64,000 nucleotides of DNA, taken from NCBI GenBank assembly GCA_026008535.1, contig BRKX01000006.1, forward strand, positions 45,496,664-45,560,663, read 5' to 3'. Position numbers and translations under genes: made by a program. Source of the stretch: Perilla frutescens. Taxonomy: Eukaryota > Streptophyta > Magnoliopsida > Lamiales > Lamiaceae. Positions 1 to 11,650 of the stretch are shown here, piece after piece; the first letter of the stretch is position 1, and each line of letters starts with the position of its first letter. A model generated the notes under the pieces. That model was not told where the DNA came from. It saw nothing but the letters and a program-made list of their open reading frames with translations, and searched no databases.

Positions 1-658
1 TTTGCGGATATGGAGAGGGCTTTTGCGTTTTGCTCTCCATATACCGCCAGTTTATTATTGGATATTTCTCGAGTTATTAAAGAAGCTTTTATTAAAACCC
101 ACTGAGTACATTAGTGCTCACGCCCTCTTTTTCAAATTTTTTCAGGTTGAGATGCTGAGGATGATGGTGGCTGTGGATGTGGGTTGGCTGCCAAGATTGT
201 TTTGTTATTATATAAGTTTCTTTTGAAATCCCATTACGTGTTATGCTACTCCGATTCACTCTTTTTAATTCCGTTCAAGTTCTATTATGATTATCAAGAT
301 TCTATGAATATTTCCCCAGACATGGTTATCTATATATAAAGATACATTATAAGTTTTATTCTTGCTTCTTGAGTATGTTTTCCTTTCGCCTATGAAGAGG
401 CTTGTTCATGTTAGTATCTGTTTATCCGTTTTGACCTGTAAATGGGTCTATACTTTTTGGTATCTGATTAGTTAGCCATTTAGTTCTGTTAAAGCATGTT
501 TCTTTCTTAATTAAGTAAACCCGAATATCGTCGCCTATCTTTCAAAAGTATATCTTTATTCCCAAACCTTCTTTGTTAATCTTTTGTCTTATTCATTAAA
601 CCCTTAGTAACACCCCGTCCCCATTCGTTAATCCCTATCTCAAGATCGGGCTGTTACA
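1..658 (+). mobile_element. Right end of a Tekay/Del-type Gypsy LTR (plus orientation), cut by the window edge
   Basis: The segment ends in GGGCTGTTACA. It is the reverse complement of the TGTAACAGCCC terminus that opens the LTRs at 13381, 22242 and 31311 (mutated to TATAACAG in the last), and colinear similarity to those LTRs runs across the whole segment. The flank after 658 reads GTTATTGAGTC, with no primer-binding site, so this is the outer end of a 3' LTR or a solo LTR, not a 5' LTR. It interrupts the ORF3 copy that begins at 1002 on the minus strand. The rest of the element lies outside the window. Confidence 0.85.
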
Positions 659-672
659 GTTATTGAGTCAGC

Positions 673-1002
673 TTATGAACCTGTGCCGAGAAGATGGAGG
701 GTTTCCACCATAGTTGCCTTTGTGATGATGATCGCATGTTGGCCGACTGATGAGATGATGTTGTTGTCGTCTGCAATTTGTGCATTTATGTAAAACTCAA
801 CAACAACCTCCGGAAAGCATCTTCCATACTCTGGGGATAGAGTGGGAAACTGAAGTAGTTCAGTTTCCTCTGCTGCTTTGACTATTCGATGAAATTCTTT
901 ATTTGATAGTCTCTTCTTGAGAAAATCCAGGTTTAGAAACTTGTGTCTCTTAAGGTTGAGAGCAAGTCGGGCTGGATCAATATATTGAGCGGGGAGTTCC
1001 AT
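673..1002 (-). pseudogene. Copia-1 extra ORF (ORF3), copy C, N-terminal 109 residues, truncated by the LTR at 658
   Basis: This is an open frame of 109 codons starting with ATG at 1002. Its segment EFYINAQIADDNNIISSV aligns with EFLLQARVSANGKEISLV of copy B (2471-3346). Both are followed by an I-x-I-T-x-x-x-V stretch, so the two are homologous although diverged. The pattern resembles the widespread 'putative plant transposon protein' domain (PF20167-like) found in extra ORFs of plant retroelements; that family link is my inference. The frame runs into the inserted LTR end at 658, so the rest of the protein is off the window. Function unknown; no transmembrane segment or catalytic motif was recognised. 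Confidence 0.6.
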
Positions 1003-1103
1003 TCAACAGAAGTGAGAGTATTTCAGAGAGTTGGATAGAGTAGAGAGAGATGACTGCAAAGCAATGCAAGGAGAGTTAGTGATTTTAATCGATTTCTCCT
1101 TAG

Positions 1104-1112
1104 TATATAAAT
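1104..1112 (-). promoter_or_regulatory. TATA-like box upstream of ORF3 copy C
   Basis: The minus strand reads ATTTATATAC about 100 bases upstream of the ATG at 1002, a plausible distance for a plant core promoter. The position suggests the extra ORF has its own promoter rather than being translated only from the Copia polyprotein transcript. AT-rich matches of this kind arise by chance, so this is only suggestive. Confidence 0.3.
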
Positions 1113-2009
1113 TAAGCTTTGCATGCATGTACTACGAGTTGCACTCGAGTACCCTTCAGCTGATCAGTTAATGGATTTGACTGATGCTCAGCTGGTTAAA
1201 TACAATGAATATCTCAGTCATCCATAAGCTTAACTTTACTCTGGATCAACGGTTGAGATTCCATCCATTTGAAAAATGGGGTAGTTGCCATAAATAGCAA
1301 ATATTTGCTGTAGGATTTTACTATTTATATCTCTCAATCGATCAACTCACTTTCCACTTTAGTGGTTGATTTTGGTCAGTAGCATTAATGCTAGCTTTTT
1401 GTGAGAGATCTCCCATTTTGAAAATTATATCTGTTGGATTATGATAAAGTTGTAATGTATCACAACGGTAATAATTTATTTAGAATAAGTTTAAAAGAAG
1501 AAATAATTCAAAAACTTATCCTGTGTCAGTTGGGATACAATCCAACTGATGACTTGGGAACTGATGATGTGGCAGTTGATCGATCAGTTCTGTTGTGTCT
1601 TCTGCTTGGCCCCCTTAACTGATTCATCACTGAACTGATGATATCAGTTTCTAAACTGCTGGATCAAATCTCAGTCAGTTTTCTTTGTGAATTTCTCTTG
1701 TAAGATGGTTTGGACTGAACTTCTTTGAAATTTAGTTGGGCTGCTGTCTTCGAGCTTGAAGCTATCAGTGGAGTGACATATCTCTTAGACAAGAGATTTG
1801 GTGATGTGGCAGTGTTTTCATCATCACATTCTCGATTTACTGCAACTGGGATGAGGAGTAGATCTCTGTGTATCTGCTCAGTTCCAAGTTCAGTTGCTCG
1901 AGGTGGCTCAGCTGACTGATTTGATAGATCATCAAAATTCAGTTTTCAGCAGACAGGGCTAGTTGTGCAATTAGCTGGCTACTGGACTCCTGCTTCTTCT
2001 TGAGCCATG
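1113..2009. other. Non-coding spacer between ORF3 copies C and B
   Basis: No credible coding frame was found. The stretch is rich in CAGTTG, CAACTG, CAGCTG and CTGATCAG words, like other non-coding parts of Copia-1. On the minus strand it contains the decayed C-terminal continuation of copy B on its right side and the upstream region of copy C on its left. Confidence 0.5.
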
Positions 2010-3346
2010 ATGTCACTTCTTAGTTCGGCAAGTAGGGAATTTGGAGGGATTTTGTTGCTCAGTCAATGGCTCATAATCCTCTGAACTTTCACGATAGTTA
2101 GAAAAAATGGATTTGAAGATCATATTCATTTTAAGCTCCAAACTTCTTCTCTTTACCAAAAACTCATGCTGTGAAAGACAGTGATCAAGAAATGGGATTA
2201 GATAGACATTGAATGTCTCCAATTGTACCAGTAGAAATACCAGTGCAGTTGCTTAAAAAGCTCTTAATCTTGCATAGCCATGAATGCAAATTGAGTGAGA
2301 AGTAAATTGGTTATCTCTTTTTTTGCACTCTTGGCTGCATATTCACCACTGTAGAAAGTACGAATATTTTCTTCCATCAGTTGGAGAGAAGGGCAAGTGC
2401 TCCTGAAGTAATCAGCTCCAGAGTTTTGACGAGGGATTCCGATGAATGGAATAAGCTCATCTGGTTTAGATCAGACTTTGAAATCAGCTGAAGATCCATT
2501 TTTTGAGACTGGTGACAGAATGGCATTAGCAGTTGAGTTGCTTGAGGTTATGGCACTTGTCTTAGCCTTGGTCTTCCTTTTCTTCTTGAGAGACTGAAGA
2601 TGAATGCTTCTTTTCTTGGGAATCCAGTCAGAGATAAGGACTAGTAAAGCATCATCATTTGGCAGCCTCAAGATGTCTTCAATCATCCTGCTCATCCTGA
2701 GAACGAGTTCCACCATAGACTCAAACTTCTTTGTCCTCTTTGAGTTGGAGGCCTTGAGGACTTGGTGCTTGATCTGATAAAATACAAACTCTACCGAGTT
2801 TATTTCTCTTCCTTCAGCTAGGTGAATCATCACCTTGTACCTCTCTTGGGTAAGTTGGCTCAGGCTTCCAATAGCTCTAAACATCATCTTGTTTGTGATG
2901 TCGAGCAGAACTCTATACTCTGGGTTCAAATCAGTTTTAGCTATGGTAAAACTGAATGCCTTTCCGCAGGTGGAGACTTTCCATCTTCTCCAGTATGGTT
3001 CAGCTACTTCACTCAACTCTTGAACTGTTGCTCCTTGCCTTAGAAGTTGAAAAACTTTAGCAACTGTTTCTTCAGTTATCTTGATCAATTGGCCTTCGAT
3101 AACTAAAGATATTTCCTTGCCATTTGCACTAACTCGTGCTTGAAGAAGAAATTCACACACCAGGTTTTGTCTGAAGAACCTTGGTGGTGTTTCCAGGTAA
3201 TAGAGAATTCCTGTCTTGTGAAGACTAACAAGCAGGTTTGGGTTGTTTGATTCATGGAGAATTTCTTGGTATTTCTTCCTTTCAAGGAATTTGTCTATCA
3301 ATATTTGGTTTTTGAATGAATTAGGAGAGCTGAGGGATTCTGTCAT
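2010..3346 (-). pseudogene. Copia-1 ORF3, copy B, with an internal stop after 291 residues
   Basis: ATG at 3346 opens a 291-codon frame ending in TGA at 2471. Translation in the same frame past the stop continues into SKPDELIPFIGIP and ADYFRSTCPS, matching copy A's ADYFRMTCAS, so the stop is a nonsense mutation (CGA to TGA is the simplest route). A basic KKKRKTKAK run precedes the stop. The segment EYRVLLDITNKMM aligns with EYKILASVSTRII of copy A. After about 2220 the reading needs frame changes and stops. Function unknown; it is an accessory protein of a Sirevirus-like Copia element by position, downstream of RNase H. Sireviruses are known for an env-like third ORF here, but I see no signal peptide or membrane anchor. 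Confidence 0.65.
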
Positions 3347-3496
3347 TGAAGGAGTTTGGCTAGAAGATTTCCCAGGCTTTCTGTTTCTCTATAGTTCTTC
3401 TCTGATGGCGCTGTGGGCTGTGATCCTAGCTGATTTGGATCCACATATACTACCACGGTGAGTGACCTCATGTAGCCTCGTTGTTCCTCATCCAAC

Positions 3497-5526
3497 TGAT
3501 CAGTCATATGATTGGTGTATATTTGTCCTATTTTATCGTAGGAATTTAGTATCTTTAGTATGTGTTTTTTATATGCTTTTGTGTGATTTTTATGTTAATT
3601 CCTTCACATTTGCTCTTTTGGTGAGTTGGGCCAGGTTTGTGCAAAACTTGAGCTTTTGTGTCAAAAAGCAGGATTTTGTGGCAAAAGGTGGCAACAACTG
3701 ATGCTTCCAACTGACGCTCCCAAAAACTAAGGCTCCTAACTGAAGCCCAACTTGGTGATTTGTCCTGAATATCCCAATTAGCTGAGCTGATCTGAGCTAA
3801 TGGCTCCAACTGATGACTGGGCCCAAGTCGCATCTCAGACTAATCAGTCTTGGAGTCCAACTGAAGACCACAAGCTGGAGCTAGATTGGAGCTGCAACTG
3901 AAAAGCTCTGGAGCACCATAACTGATGAAGCAAAATGGAAGCCAGAACTGATGAAGAGCGAGCAAGAGTGAAACTGAACTGAAGATCGCAGCCGAGAAGA
4001 CGGAGCTGAAAAGCTCCCACGGCACAGAGACACCCCCGCAGCCGCGCTCAGCGCCCCCGCGGTCGCGCTCTCCATCTCTTGACCAAGCAGCCGGTGCCGG
4101 TGTGCAGGGCTCCGCCGGTGCGCGGCATACCTCGGGCGTGCGGTGTGCCCAATCCAGCTCCCTTCCAGTTTGACGCGCGATCAGTCAAGCTCTCCTCTCC
4201 ATCAATTCCAGCCTTTTTCCGAGCCTTTAATTCTTCAATGCTTCTACCACTTGGCCAGCTGGAAAAAGAGGGTAGGGGTGGACTTTTGGAGCCTAAAATA
4301 ATGGGGGGAGTTTGGGATTTAATTCCCTTCATTACTACCCTCTGTCCAACTCTCTCTCCTCAACAAATAAATTCCCACTCCACAGACGGCAGGGGATATC
4401 ATCACATTCATCATTCAATTCATATTCACACACCCCATTCACCGACTTTCCTTTCATCTACCACTTCACCTTCACCACCATTCCAAAGAGAGAGAAAGGA
4501 GGAGAAGAAGAGGCGAAGGGGCTAGAGCTTAAGGATGGAGGCCCGAGAGGAGGAGTCCAACTCCAAGCCGTCTGAGGAAGCTAGGCTTGCGGAAGGAGCT
4601 CCACTTTGATGACGGCTCGAGAAGAGGAATCCAACTTCAAGTAGACCGCGGTAGCTAAGCTTGAATGAGAAGCTCCACTTTGGTAATTCTTTCTTTTAGC
4701 TTTAGCCATTTATGGGGATTTGTCCCAAAACTCTCAAGACAACAAACATTGTAGAAGTTTGTATTTTATTTATCTTTTGATTTACGAAATGAATAGCTTT
4801 TATGATTATTGTGTGATCTTGAGCATGGTTTTGGGCTAATTCCTACATTAGGAGGTAGATAATCGATTTGAGTTCGATTTTATGCTTGTGATAATTGATT
4901 ACTTGTTGTTGGAATTGTGCTTGATTACGTTGGTTAATTGGCCACTACTTAGCAATGCTAGGCTTTAGATGAGATCGAGAGGAAATTCTATAGCCCGAAC
5001 TAGGTTCTTTCAACGTTAGGTGGACTGGGTTTCATAAGCTTAATTGTTAATCTTTAGGTCGACTGGGTACATAAGCATATTGGTTCATATGATATAGCCG
5101 ATAGAGATTTAACGGATAGACGGTGACAGTAATTGAAGTTAAACCAATTGAAGGGACTATTTTACGACCGAGATTAACATAATCAACTTGACTCAAGCTA
5201 GGAGAGAAATCAATGAAAGAATATACACCCTAATGCTCTTCTCATAATCCTATCCTCTATCTTTATGATTGGTGGTGTCTTTAGTTAATTTTACTTGCTT
5301 TAGATTTACTAGTTTAGTAAAAGCCATCCGACCCTTGTTTAGGATGTTTAGGTATGTGTTTAAATTAATGTGCTTGTTAACAATTGTAGCATAGAAAAGT
5401 AATCGCCCAGACGAAGCTTTTCTCGAGAAACATGACCCAAGTTAGCTCACCATCCTACAATCGACCTCGTCCTCTTGCGGGGTTCGGTCAGTCGAATTAG
5501 TTAGCGTGTAGAGCTGACCGGAACTT
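3497..5526 (+). mobile_element. Tat/Athila-like Gypsy solo LTR
   Basis: The segment starts TGATCAGTCATATG and interrupts the homology between ORF3 copies A and B. Its layout matches the Tat-like LTR at 37933: a TGAT start, a GC-rich repeated block (about 4020-4150), then a TTTATGATTATTGTG tract and a long AT-rich tail. No polypurine tract precedes it and no primer site follows it, so I read it as a solo LTR. Flanks CCAAC (3492-3496) and TCAAC (5527-5531) would be a target duplication with one mismatch, but the right end then lacks the usual CA, so that boundary is uncertain by some tens of bases. The ORFs inside it (for example 4079-4575) are chance frames. Confidence 0.55.
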
Positions 5527-7678
5527 TCAACCATCAGATTTTCCAAAATTAGCTCCTCATCAACTTGATCAGTTGGAACTTCTTCTTTGATTAGCTCATC
5601 AGTAACTTGAGCAGTTGATACTCCAACTGAGGGAACAAACTGGGAGATTGGCTTGACAAGAGTGGCAAGCGGCAGTTGGAGATCTGCCTCATCCTCAGTT
5701 TCCTCAGTAACTTGAACCTTCTCAGATATGTCAGTTTGCTCAGTTGGCCCTTCAGCTGGTCGAACTTGTGATCTGACCATCTATTCGAACGCCAAGTCAG
5801 TTGTATACTTGTGAATTATCTCTTTAGTTGCCGATGGATTGTCAGGAGAATCTGTAATGAGGTCAATTACAAGTCTATCAACTTGAGGAGAATCCTCGAA
5901 TTTGAGTTGTCTTGAAACTTGATGAATTGCAGTAGATCTGGGCGTAGAGGTCTCAGCAGTTAATGTCTGATTATGGCCTTGCTAATTTTGTCTTTGAATT
6001 TTTTCAGCAATTTGTTGTCGTTATTGCTCTCTGATTTTGTAGACCTCATTTAACACCCAATATTGATGCACTTGAGGATTATTCCAGAGCTCCTGTTCTT
6101 CTTGGGTTTACAACTGTAGCAGTTCAATGTCGGCCCAATTGAGTAAATCATTCATTACTTCAGCCCGTGTTTGCTCGGCTGGTTTTGGTTGATTTCTTCG
6201 GAGATCTAGCATTCTCCTCAAGACATCAATTGTATTTTGTTTAGGAGTTCCTTGTCCCGCCCACTGTATACTCCCTTTTTCTTTCTTTCTCCAAAAACTC
6301 ATCCCATCTAGGACTGTTAGAAGAAAATGAGTTTCTGAGTTAAGACAGTGTCTACATAAGTACCAATGGTAGTACCTCATGAAGGCTTTGCACAGTGCTT
6401 CTGAGTCAGCAACAATTTCTTGAAAGTTCTTCTTTATGAATTCTGCAACATTTTTGTCAGCCCGTTGCTTTGCCACTACAGCTTTTGATCAAGCTCTTCT
6501 ATTTTCAGTTATCCTATCCATTGAAGCACAAGTCATTCTGAAGTAGTCAGCTTCAAAGCTTTTTGGAGGAACTCCTCCATATGGTATTATCGAGTCTTCA
6601 GATGGGGTCATGTCAAAGGCTTTGACACCGAAAGGGGGTAGTTCTAGTGGAGAAGGTGGTCTAGCTTTTTTCTTCTTCCCTTTATCCGTCTTTTTGGAGT
6701 TCCTAGCTCCATCTTAATTTGAGTTAATCTCATTGTAGTCTTCTTGGAGTGATGAGATTTGTGAGCTTCAAGAGATTCTGAGATGCCTGCATTAGGAGCA
6801 ACCTACTGTAGAGGTTGAGCCTGAATTGGTGTTCCTCTTAAACGACTGATTGGTATGTGATCTTCAGAGTCAGAGTCGTTCTGATGAGATTCTGTAACAA
6901 CCTTCTTTTCCTTCCCCTTTCTGCTAACTATCTCTTCAGTTTTGTTTGAACTTTTGATACTTAGTGCCTTTGGCCCTTGCTGCCTTCTGATGGCCGTTGG
7001 TATATAATCAGCTTTTTCCATCCATAGAGTCTCAGTTTCAGTTGATGTGAAACTAAGTTCTTCCTCGAGCAGTTTGCTGATTTTGCAGGAAAAGCACATG
7101 TTCTGATTGAACTCCTTGTCACCCTAGTTGTCTTCAACAATATCTACATACTTCTTGATTTGATCATAGAAGTACTGAGCCCAGTTGACTTTGATTCCCT
7201 GAAATATTGCCCAGTACACTTTGTACTTTGCTACTGACATTTCAGAGTGGCTTCCTGTAATACCAACAATTATTCTCGTTGATACTGATGCTAGGATTTT
7301 ATATTCTTCTTGGAAGCACGAGATAGGAGTGGTCCTTTTGAAGGCTTCATGATAGTCAGCCTTCTTCCAACTATTGTAGATTTCCTGTGGATTGGCGTCC
7401 ATTTCTTCCAATTTTATCCCTTCGGTTGGAAGATGAAATATCCTTCCCAGCGATTCTGGAGTGATTTCCAATTCCACTCCTCACACTTCAGTTGTGATTT
7501 TATCACTGTGTGCCTTCACATAGAGGAGAGTTTGAACACTTTTCTCTGAAGGTAATTTCATCTAGAAAACTTTTCTCTGTATAGACTCACTTGGAATCTC
7601 TAAGATGACTCTCCAGTTGCCCTGAAATTTAACTTTCGTTGAACAGTTTGTGCGTTTTTTTTGGCCATGGTAATTTTG
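5527..7678 (-). pseudogene. Copia-1 ORF3, copy A, broken into several frames
   Basis: Readable minus-strand blocks lie at 7124-7477, 6803-7099, 6108-6476 and 5442-5780 (the last runs into the inserted LTR). They are colinear with copy B: EYKILASVSTRII versus EYRVLLDITNKMM, then an acidic DSDSEDHIPIS linker with nearby KGKEKK, then ADYFRMTCAS near 6560 and the block starting MAKQRADKNVAEF. A possible ATG lies at 7678, but the first 60 codons need stops and frame changes to be read through. Full length would be over 600 residues. The best description is a decayed extra ORF of a Sirevirus-like element. Function unknown. Confidence 0.6.
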
Positions 7679-8439
7679 TGGGGATTTTGACTAAGGGCTT
7701 TGATTAATGGCTGGATTATCTGACTAAACTCTTTAACTGGTATTTGGGGATCTAGGCTTTCTGAGTTTGAGAAGAGTGAGAAGAGATTTTAACTCTTGAT
7801 TTAGTAGGATAACTTTTGTAGATTCAACTATCTGTTGTGAATCAACGCTTGAGAGGGTTTGAGTACTTCGATTTCAATGGTTGGATAAATCAGTCAATTG
7901 ATGTGCAAATCTATCCGTTGGAAGTAAATGAGGAGAGAGGAGGTGGGTCCAACGGTAAAAATGGATTGACACATCATTTTACCGTTCACTTAAGAAAAAT
8001 AAATTTGAACTTATTTGTTCAAATCTCTCTCGCTTGAGCCTCCGCGTGGCTTTGAGCTGCTGATGTCATCAGATGACTTGGTTGCATCTGGCAATCTCCA
8101 GTTGGCTTAATCAGTTTCAACTGAGATGACTTTTAAATTCAGCTCTTTCTTCAGCTGAGATGGCTTCCAGCTCTTTCTTCAGTTCAGCTGCTTGTTTCAG
8201 TTGATTATGAGTTATTTCTCCAGTTTGAACTGATTGAACTTTTGATCAGTTTCAGTTCATTTGATTTCTCAGCTTCTTTGCCTCTCATCAGTTTGCAAGT
8301 TTTTCAGCTTGCTTTTCCCTTGAACTGATGGCTTGATCAGTCTTGGACCCTTTTGCTGACTGAACTGATGCGACTTTTGGTTCAGTTGCAGCTTTTTCTC
8401 TTTTCTTCTCATCAGTTGAGCTTGCTCTTTTGTATTCTC
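7679..8439. other. Non-coding region between Copia-1 RNase H and ORF3 copy A, dense in CAGTTG/CAGCTG
   Basis: No coding frame is supported. Between 8041 and 8440 I count seven CAGTTG, CAACTG or CAGCTG hexamers, where roughly 0.3 would be expected by chance. A perfect 10-base inverted repeat, AACGGTAAAA at 7951-7960 and TTTTACCGTT at 7977-7986, with a 16-base loop, lies upstream of ORF3 copy A and could be part of its promoter or leader. Confidence 0.5.
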
Positions 8440-8957
8440 TTAATCAGTTTATCATCTTCATCTTTTAAAGCTAGTTCCAATAACCCCAGTTGGATACATA
8501 GCTCCACGAATCTTGCTTCTGGCAATGGCTTTGTGAAGATGTCAGCTATCTGCCTCTCTGTATTGACATATTGGATACATATATCTTTCTTCTCGATGTG
8601 ATCTCTGATGAAGTGGTGCCTGATATTAATGTGCTTTGTTCTTGAATGTAGAATTGGATTCTAAGAAATCGCAAGAGCACTATTGTTGTCACAGAAGATA
8701 TGTACTTCATCAGTTTTGACCTTGTAATCCTTCAACTGTTGCTTCATCCAGAGTATCTGTGCACAACAGCTTCTAGTAGCTACATACTCCACTTTAGTTG
8801 TTGATATGGCAACTGAGTGCTACTTCTTGCTGAACCAGGATATCAGTTTGTGACCAAGAAACTGACATGTTCCATTGGTGCTTTTCCTGTCAATCTTGCA
8901 TCCACCAAAGTCTGAGTCTGAATATCCAGTTAGACTCAAGTTGTCATCTCTGGGATA
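8440..8957 (-). pseudogene. Copia-1 RNase H domain (degenerate)
   Basis: Minus-strand translation gives DSDFGGCKIDRKSTNGTC, then AISTTKVEYVATRSCCAQ, then the terminal EKKDICIQYVNTERQIADIF. This is the standard Copia RNase H layout (D-x-D-x-x-G, S-T-x-x-E-Y, C-terminal ADIFTK). At least one in-frame stop interrupts it. The domain would degrade the RNA strand of the RNA:DNA hybrid during reverse transcription. It directly follows the RT block at 8958-10333. Confidence 0.8.
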
Positions 8958-10333
8958 TCATAGTCTAAGATTTATGGTTCCTCTGAGGTACTTGATGATC
9001 CTCTTTACTGCTTCGAGATGACTCTTCTTCGGATTGGCTTGGAATCGTGCACATAAGCTGACTGAATATGAGATGTCTGGTTGACTAGCAATTAGGTAGA
9101 AAAGGGAACCAATGATGCCTCTGTAGTGAGTTTGGCTAACTGATTCTCCTTCTTCATCGAGAGTCAGTTGAACTGATGTGTTCATGGGAATCTTAATATT
9201 TTTTCCCTTATCAGTTCCAAACTTCTTGACTAGCTCCTTTGTGTACTTGGCTTGGCTGATAAATATCCCATCCTTGAGCTGCTTCACTTGGAGTCCTAGA
9301 AAGAATGTCATTTCTCCCATCATGCTCATCTTGAATTCGCTTTGCATCAGTTGTGCGAAATGAGTGCATAGATCTTTGCTCTTTGATCCAAATATTATGT
9401 CATCCACATAAATTTGAACCATTATGATCTGAGTTGATCATTATATTCTGAATAGAGTTCGATCAATGACTCATTTTTGAAACTGATTCTTCAGCAAGAA
9501 TGTTGTGAGGGTTTCATAATAGGCTCGGGGTGCTTGCTTCAATCCATAGAGTTCTTCCTTCAGTTTGAAGACTTGATCTCTAATTTCAAATCCAAGTGGT
9601 TGCTCGACGTACACGTCTTTTTTGAGCATCCCTTATAGAAATGCACTTTTCACATCCATTTGATAGACTGTGAAGTTTTTGTGAGCTGCATAGGCGAGGA
9701 ACAGTCTGATTGCTTCCAATCTTACAACTGGTGCAAATGTCTCATCAAAGTTGATCCCTTCACTTTGAGAGTATCCCTTGGCTACTAGTCTTGCTTTGTT
9801 CCTTGTGATGACACCTTGCTCGTCCAGTTTGTTGCAAAAAACTCACTTTATTCCAATGACTTTTTGGGTTTTTGGCCTATCGACAAGAACCCATACATCG
9901 TTTCTTGTGATCTGGTTCAGCTCTTCTTGCATGGCTATCATCCAATCTGAGTCTTCAAGTGCTTCCTTGATGTTCGCCGGTTCTGTTTGGGATAAGAAGC
10001 ATGTGAAGAGAGCATGCTCAGTTGAACTTCTTATTTGAACTCAACTTCTTGGATCACCAATGATCTTGTCAGCTGGATGGCTTCTGAGCCATTTGGATAA
10101 GCTATCCTCAGCTGGGTTTCAGTTAGATCTTCGGCATTAACATCAGTTAATGTCTTTTCTTCAGTTTGCTCTTCATCTTCATCAGTTCTTCCCCCTGCTT
10201 CAATTGTAGGGTTGAAGGTCTCAGCACGATTTGTCTCTTCATTGAATTGGTTGCCCTCAGCTGGCCTTGTGCTGGATACGTTGTCTTCATCTTCTAGTCC
10301 AACTTCAAACTCTTCTGGAGCTGTGTGATCCAT
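8958..10333 (-). pseudogene. Copia-1 reverse transcriptase and IN-RT linker
   Basis: The catalytic IYVDDIIFGSKSK motif begins the open block at 8958-9422, which continues through the C-terminal RT region (YLIASQPDISYSV, YLRGTINL). Upstream, to about 10070, RT is readable as AFL-stop-GMLKKDVYVEQP and KLKEELYGLKQAPRAYYE, ending N-terminally at W-L-R-S-H-P-A-D-K-I-I-G-D-P. Several stops and at least one frameshift break it; the open frame at 10031-10333 is the acidic linker between integrase and RT and leaves the RT frame at its end. The stop in AFL-x-GML fits CAA to TAA. Dead as written. Confidence 0.85.
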
Positions 10334-10339
10334 ATAGTC

Positions 10340-11650
10340 ATGCGAGTTATCAGTTTTGCTAGGCAGTACATGAACTGATGTATTAGTTGCTTCTTTGTTC
10401 CTGTACTCATTGGCAAACTCATCAAAAACAACATGAACATGTTACTTCCACAACAAGTGTTCATTTATTGAACACTTAGTAAGCTTGCGCATGAGGGGAA
10501 TTATAGCTAAGAAAGATTCCCTCATCAGCTTTGGCACTGGATGCCTTCAGTTGACTCTTGCCACTGTTGTGAATGTAAAATTTACAGCCAAATAATTTGA
10601 AGTATGAGATAGATGGCTTACGACCCTTATATTGTTCATAAGGTGTCTTGTCATGTGAACTGACGATAGCGCTTCTGTTTTGAGTGTGACATGCTGTGTT
10701 GACTGCTTTGGCTCAGTAACCTTCAGCTATATTGGCATCAGCTATCATTGCTCGAGCTGCTTCCTTGAGAGTGCGGTTTCGCCATTCAGCTACACCATTT
10801 TGCTGTGGAGTTATGGCAGCTGAGTGCTCGTGAGTTATTCCAGTTCACTTAGAAAACTGATAATCTGCTAGTTTACAAATTCAGTTCCATTGTCTGAACG
10901 AATTCGTTGAACTGATCTTTTTCTTTCAGTTTGCAGTCTTCTAATCATCGCTGATAGCTTGGAGTAGGTTTCATCCTTGATTCTGAGAAACTCTACCCAT
11001 GTATATCTTGAGAAGTCATCGACTACTACAAGAGTGAATCTTTTTTCTTTGGGAGTTGGTGGTCTAACTGACCCAAATAGATCTATGTGTAGCAATTGGA
11101 GAAGAGCAGTTGTCCCTGGAGGATGACTTCTGTTTTTGAATGATGACCTCACTTGATTCCCTTTTTTGGCATGGCCATCAACTAGCTCCTTCTTGGCCAG
11201 GTGGTTGATAGTTTTGAAGTTGAGGTGATTTAGTCATCGATGCCATAGCCAGCTTGCTTTAGTTGATCTTTTTGATAGAAAGCAAGCCTCTCCATAGCCT
11301 GTTGACCAGTCAACAACATACATGTTGCCTCTCCTTACGCCAGTTAGGAGAATTGCTCCAGTTGACTTATCTCGTATGTCGCATGAGCTTCAACTGAAAT
11401 CAACTGTGTATCCATTATCACATAGCTGACTGATGCTGAGTAGTTTGTGCTTCAGTCATTCTATATGGGAGACTCCATTGACTACTACTTTTTCTTTGAC
11501 CACGAACCCTTCTCCAATGGTTCAGCTTCTGGAATTATCTCTAAATGTGACTTATAGGCCTTTTATTTTCTTATAACCTTCAAGATCCTTTCTATCTCCC
11601 GTCATGTATTTTGAGCACCCGCTATCAAGATACCAAACTTCCTTGTTCCT
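10340..11650 (-). pseudogene. Copia-1 protease and integrase
   Basis: The protease signature WYLDSGCSKYMTGD at about 11600-11640 keeps its catalytic Asp. The integrase zinc-binding region reads LWHR-x-LNHLNFKTINHL. The catalytic core (10868-11152) shows LLHIDLFG, VVDDFSRYTWVEFL and IRSDNGTEFVN, that is Asp and Asp of the DD35E triad, followed downstream by AITPQQNGVAEWRNRTLKEA, where the Glu of the triad falls. In A-E-G-Y-stop-A-K-A-V the Trp codon has become TGA. Other stops occur in the protease to zinc-finger linker. It normally matures the polyprotein and inserts the cDNA; this copy cannot encode an intact chain. Confidence 0.85.

Noticed and set aside
4079..4575. 148-codon plus-strand frame and overlapping frame
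   Set aside because: It lies inside the Tat-like solo LTR, spans the GC-rich repeat block, and its sequence is low-complexity (RERKEEKKRRRG) with no family resemblance.
9178..10038. Plus-strand frames at 9178-9363 and 9778-10038 as separate genes
   Set aside because: They are antisense to the Copia-1 RT and linker, whose minus-strand motifs are unambiguous.
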